Shown: piece by piece, positions 32,330 to 41,168 of the stretch
How positions within the stretch are numbered: the stretch's first letter is position 1
Layout of the letters: the number at the start of each line of letters is the position of its first letter
Origin: an uncultured Clostridia bacterium
GTDB taxonomy: Bacteria > Bacillota > Clostridia > Christensenellales > UBA1242
Length of the DNA stretch: 64,000 bases
Assembly: GCA_947382485.1 (NCBI GenBank)
Contig: CANCYS010000001.1
Location: 181,425-245,424 of the forward strand
Reading direction: 5' to 3'
The notes under the pieces: model-generated
Databases searched by the model: none
What the model saw: only the letters and a program-made list of their open reading frames with translations
Told to the model about the DNA's origin: nothing
Translations under genes and position numbers: made by a program

Positions 32330-32875
32330 TTATTTCTTCACATTGGCATCAAATACATTTTGAATATGTGTTGTTCCACCTATAATTCTATTTGTAACAT
32401 TAGAAATATAGTCATTTGCTTCATAAATCATAAATAAAAAATCAGGAAACTTCTTTTCAATTTTTGCTCGATTATAATTTAGATAATGTGAGTGAATAAT
32501 ATAATTTCTAAATTTGATTAAAGATATTAATTTATTTGCAATACTTTCTTCTATCAGAACATTTTTTAATGCATTTATAACTTTACTTGCAGAAATATAA
32601 TTGTCAAAATTAAACTTAGTTTTACCTTTATATATTTTTTCTTCCGCAGCAATCTCAATCAAATGTTTCATACATGACTCAAGATACTGAAATTCTTCAA
32701 TAATTCTACCAAGTAATTCTCGCATTTCACTATGAGGATTAATGTAATCCTTATAATTAAAACTAATTTTAGAATTTTTTACATATCCTTCTGCAAATGT
32801 AAAAAATTCTTTGTCATTATAATATAAACAATATTTATTAAACTTATTACATATTCTCAAATTACATATTCTCAA
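32330..32875 (-). CDS. Hypothetical HEPN-like protein
   Basis: A 181-aa helical protein. After about 50 N-terminal residues a long helix (MRELLGRIIEEFQYLESCMKHL) is followed, at about 117-130, by IKFRNYIIHSHYL, which carries RX4H (Arg123-His128) as in HEPN ribonucleases. The start is TTG 32875, which lies five bases after TATAAT (32886-32881) and has no ribosome site, so leaderless translation is likely. The first ten residues come from a perfect 15-bp tandem duplication. It converges with the Pycsar/HEPN operon and borders tRNA-Ser. Confidence 0.65.
   Translation of the reverse strand: MRICNLRICNKFNKYCLYYNDKEFFTFAEGYVKNSKISFNYKDYINPHSEMRELLGRIIEEFQYLESCMKHLIEIAAEEKIYKGKTKFNFDNYISASKVINALKNVLIEESIANKLISLIKFRNYIIHSHYLNYNRAKIEKKFPDFLFMIYEANDYISNVTNRIIGGTTHIQNVFDANVKK
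32846..32875 (-). repeat. 15-bp tandem duplication at a gene start
   Basis: ATTACATATTCTCAA occurs twice in direct succession (32846-32860, 32861-32875). In the minus frame it encodes LRICN twice, at the start of the HEPN-like gene. Confidence 0.9.
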
Positions 32876-32897
32876 AAATAATTATAACTAAAAAACA

Positions 32898-32929
32898 AAC
32901 CTAAATCGAGTGATTCGATTTAGGTTTTG
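32898..32929 (-). terminator. Terminator of tRNA-Ser
   Basis: AACCTAAATCGA/TCGATTTAGGTT hairpin with T run on the minus strand, immediately after the tRNA. Confidence 0.85.
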
Positions 32930-32931
32930 TT

Positions 32932-33019
32932 TGGCGGAGAGTTAGGGATTCGAACCCCAGATGGCTTGCACCATGCCAGTTTTCAAGACTGGTGTATTCA
33001 ACCGCTCTACCAACTCTCC
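32932..33019 (-). tRNA. tRNA-Ser (UGA)
   Basis: An 88-base gene with the long variable arm of class II tRNAs. The anticodon loop reads CTTGAAA with TGA, acceptor GGAGAGT pairs with ACTCTCC, and CCA is encoded. Its 3' end faces the accessory island, and its last ten bases recur at 24092. Confidence 0.96.
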
Positions 33020-33159
33020 ATATTAATTTGTTATGTCACCTACTTTATAAATTTTTCTTATCTTTCAGTTGACTAGTATAGTATATTAAAAACTTTTTCA
33101 AAAATCAAGTATTTTTTAAATATTTTCAAATATATTATTGCACAATTATATTAAAATAA

Positions 33160-33198
33160 AAATGCTAAATACATTGTTTTTTGCATTTAGCATTTTAT
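33160..33198 (-). terminator. Terminator of the large helicase gene
   Basis: AAAATGCTAAAT/ATTTAGCATTTT, a perfect 12-bp stem with T tract on the minus strand. Confidence 0.82.
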
Positions 33199-33200
33199 TT

Positions 33201-36200
33201 TTAATTTATTGTCTTTTTTACTTTTTCTATTTCTTTAACAATTGAACTTATCACTTGGCTTGGATTATGCCACCAATCTCTACTCCAAACCCTAACAACC
33301 TTCCAGCCTTTTGATTTCAAAAATTCATTCCTAAACACATCTCTTTCAAGCACATATTTTGATGACTGTGTCACCTCTTCATCTGTTTCAATTCCAAGCA
33401 AATATCTATCCTTTTTCTTATCATAAATTGCTATTGAAATTTTGCTGTTTGAATTACCTAAGTTTAAGTCTGTTTTATATCCAAGTTTTTCAAGTTTTGC
33501 AGCAATTTGGTTTTCAATCGGCAAAAGATTTGTCAGTTTTGGTTTTGACAAATCGACTTCACCAAAACTATTCAATATAGTTTTTACCTCTTCCGTATTT
33601 CCATTTGACACTGCTCTTGCATAAGTTAAATAACTACGCAAATATTTTGGACCAATATGCTTTGAAGAATCAACTTTAAGTTCCTCAGGTTCAATGCTTG
33701 TGACAACATAAATTTTCTGTTTTGCACGGGTTATTGCAACATTAAGTCTGTTTTCACCACCCTCATTTGAAAGTGAACCAAACGTTGCGTTAACTTTTCC
33801 AAACTCATTTTTTGCATATCCAATTGAAAAGATGATTATATCTCTTTCATCACCCTGAACATTTTCAAGGTTTTTAATAAACAAACTTACATCTTCGCCA
33901 TTTTCAACTCTGTTGCATTCCTTTAAATACAAATTTCTAAATTCACTGTCTTCAAAAGATTTTTTATCAATAAGTTCCTCAATGCAGTTTTCTTGCTCAA
34001 CATTAAATGTGATTATGCCTATTGTTTCATGATTCTTTCTTGTCTTTAAAATAGTTTTTACAAGGTCAACAACTCGCTTTGCTTCATCGGCATTTTTCCT
34101 ATCACGCCATGTTCCATTAACCAAAATTCGTTCTATTGGTTTATGTTTAACATTTTTTGAAACATTTGGTGCAATCTGTAAATTTCCAGAGTAAAAAGCT
34201 TTATTTGAAAAGTCTATTAATTCCTCATTTTTACTTCTGTAATGATATGTTATATTTGAACTAGCATATCTTGAAACTGCAAGGTCAAGAAGTGATTCAA
34301 CTTCAAGAGCCGCTTGTGTGGTGTAATCCAAATCATCATCAACACCTGCACCCATATATCTTTTCATGAAAGTTGTGGTTGGCCTAAGTTGTTTTGCGTC
34401 ACCAGCAACAACAATTCTATCTCCACGATAAATTGAAGGTATTGTATTTTCAATGAAAACTTGTGATGCTTCATCAAAAAGAACCACATCAAAAAGATTT
34501 CTTTTAAGTGGCAAAATGGTTGAAACATTTTCTGGTGAAAGAAGCCAACAAGGAAACAGTTTAAAGAGATAATCACCATAAATTTCCATGGTTTTTCTGA
34601 TTGACCACAAATTTTGATTCTTTGAAATTTGATACAAATAATCCTTGCTTGCAGTGCTTCCATTAATCTTCTTTTTATAATCTTCATTAAAAGTCTGCAT
34701 CGCAATTTTTTTGCTTATTTCATTTTGTTGTTTTTTAATTGAAACAATGCGAGAACGAATATTCTCAAAATCAACCGTAGTTGAAAGAATGTTACGCTTT
34801 TCTTCTTCACATTTAACAATTTCATGATAAATTCTAACTGGAAGAACCGACCTTAAAACAGCCATAAACTTTGGGAATGTGTTTCCGTTTTCATAAGCAA
34901 AATTTAAAACATATCTTTGATTTTCGTCTAAATTTTTAAGCGTACTATTTATATCATTAAGTTTTATATAGTTCTCAACTGCCCACAAAAGCATTCTTAA
35001 AATTGCATTGTTGCCATTTAAAATTCCATCAACAGCAAGCAAATATCCACTTTCTGTCAAAACATTTTTCAAAAAGGCATATTCACTTAAATATTCATCA
35101 ACTGCAACAAGTGTTTTTTGAACCTCACATTTAACAAGTTTTTCTTTTTTAATCATAACCGCTTTTGCAAATGGATATAAAGGAAACAATACGCAACTGG
35201 TCTTCAAGAAATTTTCCGCCTTTGGATATTCATATTTTGCAATTAATTTAATTAGAGCACCACTGTTTTTGTCATTTTTAACTTGGTCATAATATGTCAA
35301 AACTTGCCTTGCATATTTATACTTACTAGCATCAAAAAGTGCCCTTCTAACTGAAAATAGTTTTTTAAGATTTGCTTGTGCTTCGGCAACAACATGAACA
35401 CTCAAATCTTCTTTCAATGTATCGATAAAAGGATTTTTCTTTTTATCTTCAACATAGTTAAAATAAATTTCAGCCTTATTCTTTTCTTCCAAAACACTAA
35501 GTGCAGATTCAAGTTCTGCATAATTAAGAGACATAAGTTGCTTGTCTTTTAGCATCTGCTTATAAAGAGCATATTCCATACTCTTTTTACCAAGTTTATA
35601 AGAATTGTAATACATTTGTTGAAGTGAAAGACCAAACGAGGTTTTTTCATTCAAGCAATCAGAAATTGTTTTTAAATTGTTTGTTTCAAGTTCAAGTCTT
35701 TTTTCAAGTTCATCATATTCCTTAAATAATTTCTCATCATAAGAAGACTTTATAATTTCTTCGTGTGCAGCAAAACAAGTATGGAAAAACTCTTTTTTTT
35801 CCTTTTCAGCATCAACAATAAACATTGCTTTTTTGTTTAAGTTTGAAAGCCTGTTAAACACAACTTCAAGAGCTGCCTTCTTTTGAGAAACAACCAAAAC
35901 CTTTTTATTTTTACAAATCGCGTCTGAAATTACATTCACAATAGTTTGAGACTTACCTGTTCCAGGAGGTCCATAAATTACCATGTTGCCTTTTTCGTTA
36001 ACATTTCTAACAACTTGTTCTTGTGCATAATCCACATTGTTGATTAGGTATAGTTCGCCACTTTTAGTAGTTTTAGATTTTCCTGACTTAACATTCAAAA
36101 GTTCATTAATTGAATCATTGGTTAAATGTTTCTTTTCGAGTGCTGAATAATCTGAATAAATCGAATTTGCCAAACTGCATCTTGAAAGCAAACACAAACT

Positions 36201-36962
36201 TTTAACTTCAAGAGGCGAAGTTTCATTAGGCTCACCATATTTATTATAATGATAAATTCTTTTTTCTGGCTTAAAACTAATCTTCACACCAAAACTGCGA
36301 AGATAATCCATCAATCCTTGAATCGAACCAAATTTTGATTTAATTGAACTAAACTCCATTTCCATGTCTTGCAAATTCAAATGTTTTGTGTTTGCAATTG
36401 CAAGCATAAGTGCTTTGTTGAGTTGAGTTTTTTCACCATATTTATAGCAAATGTTCACTGTTGCATCATCAACAATGTCAATTTCAATTGGAAACATTAA
36501 AAGTGGTGCTTTAAATGTATAGTTTTTAATTGAGCCAAAAACAAATGGATAACAAAGATACAATTCATATCTTCCTGTTTCTTTTTCAATTTCATCAATT
36601 TCACGCTTCAAAACTTTTAAACATTGTCCCTCTTGCTCAAAAGATTTTTTCATGAAATTTTTCTTATCATTTTCATACTTTTGTGCTTCTTTCTCATCTT
36701 CAAAAGTTTTGCTTGGAAACCTTAATGTAACATTATAAGCAGACATAATAAGTTCTTTCATGCCTTTGCCATAAATGTTGAATGGAACAGACTTCCCACT
36801 GAGCATAATATCCAAAAATTCTTCTGTAAGTTCTGAATCAGATGACAAAACACGACCAACGTCGTAACCATTCTTTTTATTAAAATTTTTCAAAAACAAA
36901 CTTCTATTTTTTCCACTAATTTCGATCAATCTTTCTTTATAATAAGTGTAAATACTCTTCAT
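33201..36962 (-). CDS. Large SF1 (UPF1-like) helicase with C-terminal nuclease-like domain
   Basis: A 1253-aa protein. An N-terminal region of about 280 residues (DUF4011-like) is followed by AAA_11/AAA_12 helicase parts: Walker A GPPGTGKS at 331-338, a long helical insertion (about 420-790), VLFDEASQVF (about 826-835), the GDAKQLRPT motif III, YHYRSKNEEL (motif IV), QGDERDIIIFSIGYA (motif V) and LNVAITRAKQKIYVV (motif VI). The last 90 residues (YLLGIETDEE...FLKSKGWKVVRVWSRDWW) match the MTES_1575/DUF559-like Vsr-type endonuclease fold. ATG 36962 has AGAAGG upstream. Such proteins are thought to process nucleic acids in repair or defence. It lies beside tRNA-Ser and the island but has its own terminator. 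Confidence 0.87.
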   Translation of the reverse strand: MKSIYTYYKERLIEISGKNRSLFLKNFNKKNGYDVGRVLSSDSELTEEFLDIMLSGKSVPFNIYGKGMKELIMSAYNVTLRFPSKTFEDEKEAQKYENDKKNFMKKSFEQEGQCLKVLKREIDEIEKETGRYELYLCYPFVFGSIKNYTFKAPLLMFPIEIDIVDDATVNICYKYGEKTQLNKALMLAIANTKHLNLQDMEMEFSSIKSKFGSIQGLMDYLRSFGVKISFKPEKRIYHYNKYGEPNETSPLEVKSLCLLSRCSLANSIYSDYSALEKKHLTNDSINELLNVKSGKSKTTKSGELYLINNVDYAQEQVVRNVNEKGNMVIYGPPGTGKSQTIVNVISDAICKNKKVLVVSQKKAALEVVFNRLSNLNKKAMFIVDAEKEKKEFFHTCFAAHEEIIKSSYDEKLFKEYDELEKRLELETNNLKTISDCLNEKTSFGLSLQQMYYNSYKLGKKSMEYALYKQMLKDKQLMSLNYAELESALSVLEEKNKAEIYFNYVEDKKKNPFIDTLKEDLSVHVVAEAQANLKKLFSVRRALFDASKYKYARQVLTYYDQVKNDKNSGALIKLIAKYEYPKAENFLKTSCVLFPLYPFAKAVMIKKEKLVKCEVQKTLVAVDEYLSEYAFLKNVLTESGYLLAVDGILNGNNAILRMLLWAVENYIKLNDINSTLKNLDENQRYVLNFAYENGNTFPKFMAVLRSVLPVRIYHEIVKCEEEKRNILSTTVDFENIRSRIVSIKKQQNEISKKIAMQTFNEDYKKKINGSTASKDYLYQISKNQNLWSIRKTMEIYGDYLFKLFPCWLLSPENVSTILPLKRNLFDVVLFDEASQVFIENTIPSIYRGDRIVVAGDAKQLRPTTTFMKRYMGAGVDDDLDYTTQAALEVESLLDLAVSRYASSNITYHYRSKNEELIDFSNKAFYSGNLQIAPNVSKNVKHKPIERILVNGTWRDRKNADEAKRVVDLVKTILKTRKNHETIGIITFNVEQENCIEELIDKKSFEDSEFRNLYLKECNRVENGEDVSLFIKNLENVQGDERDIIIFSIGYAKNEFGKVNATFGSLSNEGGENRLNVAITRAKQKIYVVTSIEPEELKVDSSKHIGPKYLRSYLTYARAVSNGNTEEVKTILNSFGEVDLSKPKLTNLLPIENQIAAKLEKLGYKTDLNLGNSNSKISIAIYDKKKDRYLLGIETDEEVTQSSKYVLERDVFRNEFLKSKGWKVVRVWSRDWWHNPSQVISSIVKEIEKVKKTIN

Positions 36963-37121
36963 GATAAACCTTCTTTTGTAAAAATATAATAAAATTTTTC
37001 TTTTTTTTATTATAAAACAAAACAGCAAAATTACAAATTAATTAGTGTATAAAAAAACAAAATTATACAACTCTTATAAAAAATCAAAATGCTTTTAATT
37101 TGCTATCAATATTTATTTTGA

Positions 37122-38420
<1,299 letters not shown>

Positions 38421-38421
38421 T

Positions 38422-39774
38422 ATGAGCGAACTATTAAACATCTCACCAATCGACGGAAGATATGCAAAAAAAACACATATTTTAGAACCATATTTCAGCG
38501 AATTTGCACTCATCAAATATCGCACAGAAGTTGAAATTAAATGGCTAATTTTTCTAGTGGAAAAAAATATCATTGACATTTCACTCAGTGACAAAGAAAT
38601 TAAAAACATGCAAAAAATCGTTGAAAACTTTTCTGTTCAAGACGCAGAAAAAGTTAAAAAAATTGAAAGTGAAACAAAACATGATGTCAAAGCAGTTGAA
38701 TATTTTTTAAGAGAAAAATTTAAAAAATTAAAATTGCAAAAACTTGACCCATTCATTCACATCACACTAACAAGTGAAGATATAAACAACACAAGTTACA
38801 GTTTAATGATTAAAAATTGTCTTGAAAATGTATATTTTCCTGAAATAGAAAGATTAATTAACATTTTAAATGAAATTTCAAATCAATATATAAATTCTCC
38901 TATGCTTGGACATACTCACGGACAAGTTGCCACACCAACAACTGTGGGAAAAGAATTTAAAATTTTTGAATATCGCATAAAAAAAGTGCTAAATTATGCA
39001 AAAAATATAAAAATTTGCAGTAAATTTAGTGGTGCTGTTGGAAATTACAACTGTCATGTTGTCGCCTACCCTGATGTGGATTGGATTAACTTAACTAAGG
39101 ATTTTGTTGAAAGCTTAAAGTTAGAATACAATCCAGTCACCACTCAAATTGAATCTCATGACATGGTGTGCTTGCTTCTTAGTCACATCAAAATAATTAA
39201 CAATATCATCAAAGATTTAAACAGCGACATGTGGCTATATATCAGCAAAAATTATTTCACTGAAAAAGCAAAATCAACCGAAGTTGGTTCAAGCGTAATG
39301 CCTCACAAAGTCAACCCAATCAATCATGAAAATTCAATGGCAAATGTCGAACTTTCAAATTCAATCATTGATGCACTTGTAAACAATTTGTCAATTTCAA
39401 GAATGCAAAGAGACCTTAGCGATTCAAGCAAAATGAGAAATTTGGGAGTCGCATTTGGACACAGTTTAATCAGCATTTCTGAAACCATTGTTGGTTTAAA
39501 TAAAATTGAAGTTAACTCAAAATTTTTAAATGAACAACTTGATAATAACTATGCAGTTTTAACAGAAGCAGTTCAAACAGTTCTCAGAAAAAATAAAATT
39601 GAGAACGCTTATGAACTTTTGAAAAACTTGTCGCGTGGAAAAACTTTAACAAAAAATGAACTCCATGAATTTGTTAAATCACTTCCAATAAGTGACAGCG
39701 ACAAAAAGAAACTTTTGTCTTTAAAACCAAGTTCATACGTCGGACTCGCTTCAAAAATCGTCGAAGAAAATTAA
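38422..39774 (+). CDS. purB: Adenylosuccinate lyase
   Basis: A 450-aa protein of the fumarase/aspartase superfamily. The signature SSVMPHKVNPINHEN (about 292-306) and the TSEDINNTSYSLM and LGHTHGQVATPTT segments are those of PurB, with catalytic His in GHTHGQ and the Ser in the flexible signature loop. It cleaves adenylosuccinate to AMP plus fumarate and also SAICAR in purine synthesis. It starts one base after purA, with GAGG at the purA end. An acyltransferase gene follows after 24 bases. Confidence 0.96.
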   Translation: MSELLNISPIDGRYAKKTHILEPYFSEFALIKYRTEVEIKWLIFLVEKNIIDISLSDKEIKNMQKIVENFSVQDAEKVKKIESETKHDVKAVEYFLREKFKKLKLQKLDPFIHITLTSEDINNTSYSLMIKNCLENVYFPEIERLINILNEISNQYINSPMLGHTHGQVATPTTVGKEFKIFEYRIKKVLNYAKNIKICSKFSGAVGNYNCHVVAYPDVDWINLTKDFVESLKLEYNPVTTQIESHDMVCLLLSHIKIINNIIKDLNSDMWLYISKNYFTEKAKSTEVGSSVMPHKVNPINHENSMANVELSNSIIDALVNNLSISRMQRDLSDSSKMRNLGVAFGHSLISISETIVGLNKIEVNSKFLNEQLDNNYAVLTEAVQTVLRKNKIENAYELLKNLSRGKTLTKNELHEFVKSLPISDSDKKKLLSLKPSSYVGLASKIVEEN

Positions 39775-39798
39775 AATTTATTAAAATAGGATTAATTT

Positions 39799-41087
39799 AT
39801 GGACTCAAAGATTATAACAAAAAAAGAACGTCAATCAAACCTTGAACTGCTTAGAATCATTGCAACTTTTCTTATAATTATGGCACATTCGTGCTGGTCC
39901 TTCACGGGGGGGGGTACAACAGCCTCAATAAATTAAATTTTAAATTTTCAACTATTTTTGGCCAATTTGGACAACTTGGAGTTATATTATTTCTTTTAAT
40001 TTCCGGTTACTTCATGTGTAACAGTAAATTCAAAATATCAAAATTTATCAAACTTGCTTTGCAAGTTATCTTTTATCAGGTCATTTTATATTTTGTTTAT
40101 TTAATTATAATTGAATGTACAAATCACAATGCTAGCAGTATTTTTTCTTTTAAAGAATTAATAAATTGTTTTCTTGTTATCAATGGTTGGCAATATTGGT
40201 TTATTAGTGTTTACTTAATTTTATATTTACTTCACCCATTTATTAACCTTCTTATTTCAAAACTTACTAAACAACAATTTTTGTTACTCCTCATTATACT
40301 GTTTGTAACAATAACTCTATTCCCTACTCTTTTAAATAGTTTAATAATCACACAAGATATAGTAACAAATATTTTATTTTATATTTTTATATATTTAATT
40401 GGCTGTTTTATAAAATTATATCCAGCATCTTTTAAAAATAATTTAATTGCATTTGTTGGGTTTGTTATAAGTCTAGCATTGAACATTTTATATGAAGCAA
40501 CGGCTAGATATAGAAACCATTTTTGTTTATTATTCTTAGCTATATTTATTTTTATATTATTCAAAAACATGAGAATAAAAAACAATAAAATTATAAACAT
40601 TGTATCCTCAACAACTTTTGGAATATATTTGTTCCATGAAAATACCTTTATTAAATTCTTCTTATGGCAAGATTTGTTCGATGTTGACGCATTTGCAAAC
40701 AACTATATTCTTCCAGTAGTAATGATACTAGCCGTTATTGGTATTTTTGCAATTGGTTGCATGGTGGAATTAATCAGGCAGTTTTTTGTAGAAAAACCAT
40801 TAGACAAACTTTTAACTAAAAAATGCAACAATTTATATAATAAAATAGATAGCCATTTTAATATTGAATATAAAAACATTCCTATCGAAACTGACACGAA
40901 AATCCCTTATTTATGGACAATGGTTTATGCAATTATGATTATTTACTTTGTTACAAAAACACTAACAAATACCCTTCTAAAAAACTATTCTTTATATTCT
41001 TTGAATTTAATTTTATTCTTTTTAATTCTTTTAATATTCATTGTAATATTATCAATCATCAATAAAAAAACCAAATCTCATAACTAA
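39799..41087 (+). CDS. Acyltransferase_3 (OatA-like) membrane acyltransferase, out of frame at a G9 tract
   Basis: The natural start is ATG 39799 (TAGGA upstream). It gives SNLELLRIIATFLIIMAHSCWSF, the classic N-terminus of acyltransferase_3 enzymes with catalytic His30, and then meets nine G at 39906-39914. In the sequence as given, translation shifts and ends at a TAA (39934), leaving a 45-aa peptide. With ten or seven G the frame joins GYNSLNK... and continues to 41087 as a protein of about 429 aa (428 with seven G) and ten membrane segments. Such enzymes acetylate surface polysaccharide or peptidoglycan. The tract is in a place where slippage would switch the gene on and off. It follows purA-purB and ends at a strong terminator. 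A sequencing error at the tract is the alternative. Confidence 0.85.
39906..39914 (+). repeat. Poly-G tract (G9), candidate phase-variation switch
   Basis: Nine consecutive G within codons 36-39 of the acyltransferase gene. Frame analysis: G9 is off; G10 or G7 is on. It is the longest G or C run in the window. Confidence 0.8.
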
Positions 41088-41088
41088 C

Positions 41089-41130
41089 AAAACAGACTTA
41101 CCCAATTTTGGTAAGTCTGTTTTATTTTTA
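41089..41130 (+). terminator. Terminator of the purA-purB-acyltransferase unit
   Basis: AAAACAGACTTACC/GGTAAGTCTGTTTT, a perfect 14-bp stem followed by T-rich sequence. Confidence 0.9.
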
Positions 41131-41132
41131 TG

Positions 41133-41162
41133 TTGGACAAAAAGCTTTAATGCTAGTATACT
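41133..41162 (+). promoter_or_regulatory. Promoter giving a leaderless start at 41169
   Basis: TTGGAC (41133-41138), 18 bases, TATACT (41157-41162), then six bases to the ATG. Confidence 0.65.
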
Positions 41163-41168
41163 TTAAAT

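Noticed and set aside
22073..33020. Integrase, transposase or IS in the island
   Set aside because: No such gene or terminal repeats seen; only small HNH and the tRNA-like repeat suggest mobility.
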